Below are positions 33,916 to 39,390 of a DNA stretch of 64,000 nucleotides, piece after piece. The translations under genes and the position numbers were made by a program. The notes beneath the pieces are model-generated. The model did not search any database. It saw nothing but the letters and a program-made list of their open reading frames with translations, and had not been told where the DNA came from. The stretch's first letter is position 1. Each line of letters starts with the position of its first letter. Origin of the DNA: Streptomyces sp. SPB074 (lineage in GTDB: Bacteria; Actinomycetota; Actinomycetes; Streptomycetales; Streptomycetaceae); NCBI RefSeq assembly GCF_000154905.1, contig NZ_GG770540.1, positions 93,411 through 157,410 on the forward strand. The letters are read 5' to 3'.

Positions 33916-34054
33916 GGTGCACTCTCTGTGTTCGTTCGAGTACCGGGAGCGTAGCGGGGTGTGCGGCGACCCCGGAGGTCCATCCGCAGGTGAAACAGAC
34001 CCACCCCCCGCCGCTGCCCTGGCTGGTACTCGCCCCGCACTTGGGGCAGTTCAC
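33866..34054 (-). CDS. Small zinc-ribbon protein
   Basis: GTG 34054 opens 62 codons: a zinc ribbon (NCPKCGASTSQG ... WVCFTCGWTSG) and a basic, disordered tail. The start overlaps the stop of the upstream gene by 4 bp (GTGA), which argues that it is a real gene although its 3' part overlaps the next gene by 50 bp. Confidence 0.6.
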   Translation of the reverse strand: MNCPKCGASTSQGSGGGWVCFTCGWTSGVAAHPATLPVLERTQRVHHAERAGRDTRAHPTAH

Positions 34055-34245
34055 GATGCCCTCCGTGAGGCGGGGTTGGCCGGGATGCTCGGGAGGCCGC
34101 GCGGCAGCCGCTCGTGTCGCGGCGGGCAGATCCGGTGCACATAGGCGTTCGGCCGTGCTCCGGAGATCGCGTCGCGGACGATCGACTCGACCTCCTGGCC
34201 GGGCCCGAACGGTTGGTCGCAGCGCTCACAGGTGCGGGTTCTCAC
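34051..34245 (-). CDS. Small cysteine/histidine-rich protein
   Basis: The 64-aa protein has CERCDQPFGPGQEVESIV followed by YVHRICPPRHE, a C-x2-C ... H-x3-C arrangement that fits a zinc finger. GTG 34245 follows a strong GGGAGGAC site and overlaps the upstream stop by 4 bp. No family name can be given. Confidence 0.7.
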   Translation of the reverse strand: MRTRTCERCDQPFGPGQEVESIVRDAISGARPNAYVHRICPPRHERLPRGLPSIPANPASRRAS

Positions 34246-34418
34246 GTTCGGTCCTCCCACGGGGTGAGGCGGTACGTCTCGCGGCAGCGGCGGCAGGCGT
34301 AGAGGGCACCGCCGGGCTCGGTGGCGGGTTCGGGCGCTGGCTGGATGAGGGCGACGTCGTCGGCGAGGTCGCGGTGCCACGCGCACCAGGCGATCGTGCG
34401 GCCGAGCTTGGCGGTCAT
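34242..34418 (-). CDS. Small cysteine-rich protein
   Basis: This 58-aa protein contains AWCAWHRDLADDVALI and LYACRRCRETYRL, a probable zinc site. It starts at ATG 34418 with a GGGA site and overlaps both neighbours by 4 bp. It is one of five consecutive tiny metal-ribbon-like genes. Confidence 0.7.
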   Translation of the reverse strand: MTAKLGRTIAWCAWHRDLADDVALIQPAPEPATEPGGALYACRRCRETYRLTPWEDRT

Positions 34419-34624
34419 CAATCGTCCCTGCCGTAGCAGCAGCGGCGGCAGCCGCGGGGAAACCAGGCGGGGGCGTGCGCGGTGGCGTGGCGGGCGCCGA
34501 GGTCGACGTCGTCGATGCCGGGCTGGAGCGGGGTCTCGCACCACACGCAGGCGGCGCCGCGCCGCTGCTCGGCCGTGAGCGTCTCGACGGCGGGGAGAAG
34601 GTCTTCGTCCACGTAGGTGCTCAC
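34418..34624 (-). CDS. Small cysteine-rich protein
   Basis: This 68-aa protein has an acidic helical N-terminus (VDEDLLPAVETLTAEQRRG), then ACVWCETPLQPG, two His residues (RHATAHA) and GCRRCCYG. The pattern resembles an HNH-like or zinc-ribbon module. GTG 34624 overlaps the stop of the upstream gene by 4 bp; its own stop overlaps the next start (ATGA). Confidence 0.7.
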   Translation of the reverse strand: MSTYVDEDLLPAVETLTAEQRRGAACVWCETPLQPGIDDVDLGARHATAHAPAWFPRGCRRCCYGRDD

Positions 34625-35073
34625 CGCGCCATCACCCGGGCGTCCAGGAGCGCCGCGCAAAGCAGGCGCGCGGGGGTGAGCAGGCCGGTGCCGTAGGGCG
34701 GATGCAGCCAGGTTCGCCCGCCAGCGCCGACACCGGGTGCGGGGCAGTCCAGCGTCCACCCGGCAGGATGGACGACGGCCCCCGGGATCGCGTCGAGCAG
34801 CGTGGCGGTTCCGGCCGCCACGAGCCACCAGGCGAGCCGGTCGGTCGAGGACCCCAGGACGGGGCCGAGGTTACCGGTCGGGCGGATGGCGAGGAGCGCA
34901 TCGATGCTCGGGTAGAGCGGCGCCTCGACCACCCGCCAAGTGCCCACGGACGCAAGGGCCGCGGTTTCGCCTCGGTCCCATAAGCGGAGGACGGCAGTGG
35001 GGTTGCCCGCCGTTTCCGCGAGCCACTTCATCCCCTCGGCGCGGGGGATACCGAGGTGTGGCATGGGGTCCAT
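34621..35073 (-). CDS. Hypothetical protein heading the zinc-ribbon operon
   Basis: This 150-aa protein contains NPTAVLRLWDRGETAALA, LGPVLGSSTDRLAWWLV and LHPPYGTGLLTPARLL. The layout recalls the non-catalytic N-terminal prim-pol-like proteins common on Streptomyces plasmids, but the metal-binding Asp/Glu motif of that family is not evident. Start 35073 is an ATG; a second ATG three codons later is possible. It is the first of six overlapping leftward genes; the promoter must lie in 35074-35234. Confidence 0.6.
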   Translation of the reverse strand: MDPMPHLGIPRAEGMKWLAETAGNPTAVLRLWDRGETAALASVGTWRVVEAPLYPSIDALLAIRPTGNLGPVLGSSTDRLAWWLVAAGTATLLDAIPGAVVHPAGWTLDCPAPGVGAGGRTWLHPPYGTGLLTPARLLCAALLDARVMAR

Positions 35074-35218
35074 GGGTCGCCTCCTCGTGCACGGGTGGCG
35101 GCGCCGGGTGCCTGGCGGGGATCGCCCGGCGCCGCCCTGTCGTGCACGTCACGCTAGGTGCGCGCGGCATTACTCCCCAGCGACAAAGGACACCAGGTTG
35201 CGAGGTAAGTATGAGCCG

Positions 35219-35237
35219 ACTAGGACGCGTTGTCCTA
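35219..35237. promoter_or_regulatory. Inverted repeat between XRE/TPR gene and zinc-ribbon operon
   Basis: TAGGAC-GCGTT-GTCCTA is a short inverted repeat just beyond the stop of the regulator gene and upstream of the zinc-ribbon operon. It could be an operator for that operon. Confidence 0.35.
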
Positions 35238-36443
35238 CAACGTGAGGTCAACGCCCAGACGCGACGCGAGCCCTCGAAGGCCCGAGTTCCGGCGCCGCTC
35301 CGCGTCGAGCAGCTCGCGCACGGTGGCGAGGGCTGACGGCTGGAGGCGCATCCATTCCGGCTGATCGTGTTCGACCTCCAGGAGCGTCGCGAGAGCGCCC
35401 TGGTGATCGCCGGTCTGCTGCTGCGCCTGCGCCACGTCCGTGCGGTACGACGCGGAGTGCACGGGGCGGCTGATCGCCGCCGTGTCAACGCCTGCCGCCA
35501 GGGCGAGCGCCGAGGCCGCACCCGTGTCCGGATCGGTGAGCGCTACGTTGACGCGCTGCGTCCGCACGTCCGTCACAGAGAAGGCGCTGCCGTATGCGCG
35601 GACCGGCCCGGACCGAACAGCGGCCGCTTCGGCCGCTGTAAGCATCTGCTGCGCGACGTCCTGGTCCCCGTGGCGCGCGGTCGGAGTGGCGGCGGCGATG
35701 AGGAGGTTGCCGTAGACGGCGTACTGCGAAGGGGTCGCGCGCCGGAAGCTCGGCTCCAGCTCATCCGCCTTGCGCTCGGCGACGGTCGCGGCCTGCTCCC
35801 AGCGGCCCTGCCGCAGGAGCACCCAGGACAGCGTGGAGACGGCCATGCCTTCCAGAAGCGGATCGGAGGCGCGGTGCGCGGCGTCGAGCTGCCGCTCGAC
35901 TGCGGCGAACGCCCAGTCGGGGTGACCGGACTGCACTGAGAGGCTGGCGGCGAGCTGGTACGCGAGGGCGAGCCGGGACCACACCAGCTCGGTGCCGTGC
36001 TCGCGCGCGGCTGCGCGCCCGTCGCGCAGGAGCATCGGCAGCGTGCTGGAGAGCTGCGCGTACTCCCCTTTCCAGTACGCGAGGGTGGCGGTGGCCACGG
36101 CGTCGGAGAACGCCCGTTCGGCGGGAGCGTCCTCGTCGGCGTCGAAGGAGACACCAGGGAGGGCGTCGAGCGCCTGGACGGAGTCGCGGAGCGCGAGGAG
36201 GCCGCCGTCCTCGGAGAGCTGCGGACTGACGGTCGGCTGTCCGACGAGCCGTTCAAGTTGCACGTCGAGGGCTCGCGCCAGGGCACGCAGGGTGGTGATG
36301 CGGGCCGACTGCCGAGTGTTCTGCTCCAGCTTCCGGACCGTGTCGACGGATACCTCCGCTCGCGCGGCGAGCTGCTCTTGGGTGATGTCGCGCAGCTCGC
36401 GCAGAGTGCGAATGCGGTCGCCGATGGACGCTGTGCTGTTCAT
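35235..36443 (-). CDS. XRE-family regulator with TPR domain
   Basis: This 402-aa protein has an N-terminal HTH_XRE (GDRIRTLRELRDITQEQLAA, then EVSVDTVRKLEQ) and a long helical C-terminal part with repeated Ala/Leu helices, such as LSWVLLRQGRWEQAATVAER and SYRTDVAQAQQQTGDHQGAL, as in tetratricopeptide sensor regulators. ATG 36443 is the natural start. Proteins of this build often bind a small peptide or partner. Target unknown; it may control the small-gene operon directly downstream. Confidence 0.85.
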   Translation of the reverse strand: MNSTASIGDRIRTLRELRDITQEQLAARAEVSVDTVRKLEQNTRQSARITTLRALARALDVQLERLVGQPTVSPQLSEDGGLLALRDSVQALDALPGVSFDADEDAPAERAFSDAVATATLAYWKGEYAQLSSTLPMLLRDGRAAAREHGTELVWSRLALAYQLAASLSVQSGHPDWAFAAVERQLDAAHRASDPLLEGMAVSTLSWVLLRQGRWEQAATVAERKADELEPSFRRATPSQYAVYGNLLIAAATPTARHGDQDVAQQMLTAAEAAAVRSGPVRAYGSAFSVTDVRTQRVNVALTDPDTGAASALALAAGVDTAAISRPVHSASYRTDVAQAQQQTGDHQGALATLLEVEHDQPEWMRLQPSALATVRELLDAERRRNSGLRGLASRLGVDLTL

Positions 36444-36594
36444 GTGGACCCCCGCCAGGAGATTGTGAGTCCACGGTACTGCGGGCCAGCCACCTGAGGG
36501 GTGGCGGAGAAACGACGAAGCTCCCCCTCCCCGCGCACGGCAGGGAAGGGCGGGGCAGATTGGCGTCGTCGGGGGCACGCGGACGCGGAGTAGG

Positions 36595-36828
36595 TCAGGC
36601 GGCGTCGAGCCGATCCAGGTCCACGGGCACACCGAAGCCGTGACTGGCGAGATCCGCATGGAAGGCCATTCGGCGCACTGCTTCCTGGATGGCCAGCACC
36701 TCTTCGGTGGGCGTCTGGTCGAAGCCGAGGACGTACCGCGCCGGGACGCGCCCGTACAGGTAGACGGCCTGCATGTGCCGCAGGTGTCGGAGCGCGCGGT
36801 CGCGGTTCGGGTAGGGGCGGTGCGTCAT
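36595..36828 (-). CDS. Small hypothetical protein
   Basis: The 77-aa protein starts MTHRPYPNRDRALRHLRHMQ at ATG 36828, with GGAGG 6-7 nt before it. It is mostly helical (EEVLAIQEAVRRMAFHADLA). No domain is recognised. It is divergent from the DUF6233-like gene. Confidence 0.65.
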   Translation of the reverse strand: MTHRPYPNRDRALRHLRHMQAVYLYGRVPARYVLGFDQTPTEEVLAIQEAVRRMAFHADLASHGFGVPVDLDRLDAA

Positions 36829-36926
36829 GGCTCCTCCGTGGGTGGCCCGCCGCGACGGGGGATGCACGGCGGGCCGGTCTCAGTGTGGCACCCGCCCCCG
36901 GCGGATGCGTGCGTTCCGCACGCTCC

Positions 36927-36932
36927 TATTAT
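36927..36932 (+). promoter_or_regulatory. Likely -10 box of a leaderless gene
   Basis: TATTAT ends 7 nt before GTG 36940, the spacing expected if transcription starts at the start codon. There is no ribosome-binding site in between, so the next gene is probably leaderless. Confidence 0.5.
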
Positions 36933-36939
36933 CGAACAC

Positions 36940-37284
36940 GTGTCCGAACCGTCCCGTCTCGATCTCCTCCGCTTCGCGTACCGCGTCGTGGAGCAGCAGG
37001 CGCGCGCGTCGCTCACGCAGATCGCCGGATGGATCGCCGCCGAAGAGCAGCGCGAGCGCGAGGTCGCCGCGCGAGAGGCCCGCCGCCCGACCCCGCCGGA
37101 GTGGGTGGCCGAGCTGAGCATCGGAAGGGACCGGCGGGCGATCCTCGTACACAGCGGGGACTGCCACATGATCGGGAAGCGGACGCGGGGGATCTCCCGC
37201 GACCAGGCGCTGCGCGCGCTCGCCGAGGGGGTCGAGGCGTGCGACCACTGCCGACCGGACACGGCTCTCGGGTGGATGGGCTGA
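36940..37284 (+). CDS. DUF6233-like protein with HxxDC...CxxC motif
   Basis: This is a 114-aa protein with an N-terminal helix (LLRFAYRVVEQQARASLTQI), a WVAELSIG strand and then VHSGDCHMIGKRTRGIS and EACDHCRPDTAL, the H-x3-C ... C-x2-C signature shared with the genes at 5457-5927 and 19373-19523. GTG 36940 is likely used without a leader (see TATTAT at 36927). The function of the family is unknown. Confidence 0.75.
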   Translation: MSEPSRLDLLRFAYRVVEQQARASLTQIAGWIAAEEQREREVAAREARRPTPPEWVAELSIGRDRRAILVHSGDCHMIGKRTRGISRDQALRALAEGVEACDHCRPDTALGWMG

Positions 37285-37340
37285 CGCGCGAAGCCCCCGC
37301 CGCCCGGAGCGGGCAGCGGGGGCGCGGGCCGGCCGCGGGC

Positions 37341-37517
37341 TCAGCCGGTATGCCGGCGCTCGGCGGCGATGAGCGCGATGGTGGTGGCGGCGAGCAGCGC
37401 CCAGGCGGTCCAGAGGCCGGCGAGCCAGGGGGTGCTGGCGCCGCTGGCGGTGACCGCAGCGACGGCGATCAGGCTCGCGGTGGTGCTGACCGTGAGGGCC
37501 TTCATCGGGGTCGTCAT
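37341..37517 (-). CDS. Small two-helix membrane protein
   Basis: This is a 58-aa protein with a GAGGAGG ribosome site before ATG 37517. It begins MTTPMKALTVSTTASLIAVA and has two hydrophobic stretches (TTASLIAVAAVTAS and TAWALLAATTIALIAA) with a short loop and a basic end. Probably an integral membrane peptide; function unknown. Confidence 0.6.
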   Translation of the reverse strand: MTTPMKALTVSTTASLIAVAAVTASGASTPWLAGLWTAWALLAATTIALIAAERRHTG

Positions 37518-37574
37518 CCTCTCCTCCTCTCATGTCGTTGTGTGGCCGGTGTCCGGCGTGGGATTGTGGGGGGC

Positions 37575-37609
37575 GGGCCCCGGAGTTGTTATCGGCATCT
37601 CCGGGGCCC
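37575..37609 (-). terminator. Hairpin between two small membrane-protein genes
   Basis: GGGCCCCGGA pairs with TCCGGGGCCC (10 bp) around a 15-nt loop. It follows the stop of the 41-aa gene and precedes the 58-aa gene, so it probably separates them. Confidence 0.55.
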
Positions 37610-37613
37610 TCTG

Positions 37614-37739
37614 TCACTCCTTGCGGTGGCGGCCCCGGCGCTTGGGCTTCCGGATGGCCTTTACGGCTGCGATCGCCGCGATCGCGTTGACCGCGAGGGT
37701 CGCGATCCCCACCGCGAGGGTGATGTCCCCACTGTTCAC
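37614..37739 (-). CDS. 41-aa membrane peptide with basic tail
   Basis: GTG 37739, behind AGGAAGGGGG, opens 41 codons: a hydrophobic helix (ITLAVGIATLAVNAIAAIAA) and a strongly basic C-terminus (IRKPKRRGRHRKE). One membrane span with a cytoplasmic positive tail is predicted. Such peptides can be toxins or holin-like; nothing here proves that. Confidence 0.5.
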   Translation of the reverse strand: MNSGDITLAVGIATLAVNAIAAIAAVKAIRKPKRRGRHRKE

Positions 37740-37773
37740 TTGTTCACCCCCTTCCTGCTGAGGTGCCCTCAGT

Positions 37774-37814
37774 TTAGGGGTACCCCTAATAGGCTGTCAA
37801 GGGGTACCCTTAAA
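37774..37814. promoter_or_regulatory. Two GGGTACCC operators before the HTH gene
   Basis: TTAGGGGTACCCCTAA (37774-37789) is a perfect 16-bp palindrome. AAGGGGTACCCTTAA (37799-37813) is a near copy ending 3 nt before the ATG at 37817. The pair fits negative autoregulation by the HTH protein encoded downstream and could also repress the divergent 41-aa gene. Confidence 0.55.
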
Positions 37815-37816
37815 TC

Positions 37817-38086
37817 ATGTCCGAGACCCCCGACGCCACCACCGCGATCCGCGAGATCATCGCCCAGCTCGCCACCATCCCCGACCTCGTCGACCGCGCC
37901 CGCGCCGTCAGCGCCGTCCTCGACGCAGTCCCCGACCTGCAACGCGAACTCCGCACCATGCGGCAAGATGCCGTCGTCGCGATCCGTGAGACGCGCACGC
38001 TCGCCGAGACAGCCGACCTCCTCGGCATCTCGCAGCCGCGCGTCTCGCAGATCACCAAGGGCGTCAGCCGCTCCACAAAGCACTGA
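37817..38086 (+). CDS. Small HTH DNA-binding protein
   Basis: This 89-aa protein has a helical N-terminus and a C-terminal helix-turn-helix: TRTLAETADLLGISQPRVSQ, then ITKG. The architecture matches small sigma-region-4/XRE-like regulators. It lies directly before CRISPR array 3 and behind two palindromes that are its likely operators. Confidence 0.8.
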   Translation: MSETPDATTAIREIIAQLATIPDLVDRARAVSAVLDAVPDLQRELRTMRQDAVVAIRETRTLAETADLLGISQPRVSQITKGVSRSTKH

Positions 38087-38112
38087 GCCCCGCCCACCTG
38101 CTGGAGCAGGGG

Positions 38113-38922
38113 GTCCGCCCCGCGCTGCGGGGGTGAGCCGGCCGCACGCACCCGAAAAGCTCGCGGAAAGTAGTCCGCCCCGCGCTGCGGGGGTGAGCCG
38201 ACGTACGAGGGTGTTACTTCATGCGGCCATAAGTCCGCCCCGCGCTGCGGGGGTGAGCCGGTGGTGAAGGCCGCCGGTACCGCGATCAGCAAGTCCGCCC
38301 CGCGCTGCGGGGGTGAGCCGCCGGACGAGGGCATGCCGACGCCAGCCTCTGAGTCCGCCCCGCGCTGCGGGGGTGAGCCGCTCGCGTCCCCGTACGGCAG
38401 CAAGTTCCCGGCGTCCGCCCCGCGCTGCGGGGGTGAGCCGTCTTCGCGCTCCTCAGCCGTGGTCTGAGGCCCACCCGCCCCGCGCTGCGGGGGTGCGCCG
38501 GCGAAGCAGTTCGCCGAGACCGCGCACGCCATACCCGCCCCGCGCTGCGGGGGTGAGCCGTGGACCAAGGCATTTGAGGGTGGGGCAGAGGGACCCGCCC
38601 CGCGCTGCGGGGGTGAGCCGCGGGCCGAGCAGGCCGAGCAGAGCCTCCTGCGACCCGCCCCGCGCTGCGGGGGTGAGCCGACACCCGGCGCGCGGAGAGG
38701 GCCGCCGCGCAGACCCGCAACCCGCGCTGCGGGGGTGAGCCGACGCGGGGCGGCGAGGGCGAGCGGGTGACGGTACCCGCCCCGCGCTGCGGGGGTGAGC
38801 CGTACCAGGAGGCCGACAGCGGGCAGCCGGCCGGATCCGCCCCGCGCTGCGGGGGTGAGCCGCTCTCCCTCTCCCTCCCGTCGGTTCACCGGCTATCCGC
38901 CCCGCGCTGCGGGGAACCGCCC
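38113..38922 (+). CRISPR. Type I-E CRISPR array 3 (14 repeats, no leader)
   Basis: Fourteen repeats with the same hairpin and GTGAGCCG handle as array 2 recur every 60 bp. The first six start GTCCGCC, the next six ACCCGCC and the last two ATCCGCC. Repeat 7 has GTGCGCC, repeat 11 contains a 2-bp insertion and the last is truncated after GCGGGG. No leader-like block precedes it; an HTH gene does. It looks like the old end of an array cut off from its leader. Confidence 0.93.
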
Positions 38923-38952
38923 TTGGCGGCGAGCGTCATGGGCAGCCTCTGG

Positions 38953-39390
38953 CCCGCTCCGCACGCGCGGCGGTGAGCCATCACGGCCCCGGCTCCGCCC
39001 GCCCCCTTCCTCGTCCGCTCCGCACGTGCGGAATCCTCCCCGGTGCTCGCGGCGCGGCTCGTCGATGTCCCCTTCGACCTCGCCCACGCGAGGATCCTCC
39101 GCCGAACAGGGGTGATCTGCTCGATGAGCCCGTCGACCCAGCGCCCGCGGGGATACTCCGGTCCTCGCGCGGCTGGAGGCGGACGGTGTGCTGTCGACTC
39201 CGCGGAGGATCTTCCGGCCTTCATGGAGGAGCAGACCTACGGCTTCCGCTCCGCACGCGCGGAGGTGAGTCGGTTGCCAGGCGTCACCCATGTCGAGGCT
39301 CCGTGTCCGCTCCGCACGCGCGGAGGTGAGCCGCGGAACGCGCTCGCTCCCTACGCACGGAGGTCGTCCGCTCCGGGCCGGTCCCGTGCG
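38953..39390 (+). repeat. Decayed CRISPR repeat units
   Basis: About eight degenerate units continue array 3 at the same 58-62 bp spacing: clear ones at 38953, 39013, 39244 and 39304 (GTCCGCTCCGCACGCGCGGA-GGTGAGCC), weak ones near 39073, 39133, 39193 and 39365. The clear copies share a variant stem, CTCCGC/GCGGAG, with compensating changes. The last units overlap the 3' end of the large leftward gene. Confidence 0.6.

Noticed and set aside
37369-37761. 131-codon plus-strand frame with hydrophobic stretches
   Set aside because: It is antisense to two small leftward membrane-protein genes that have strong ribosome sites, and it has none itself.
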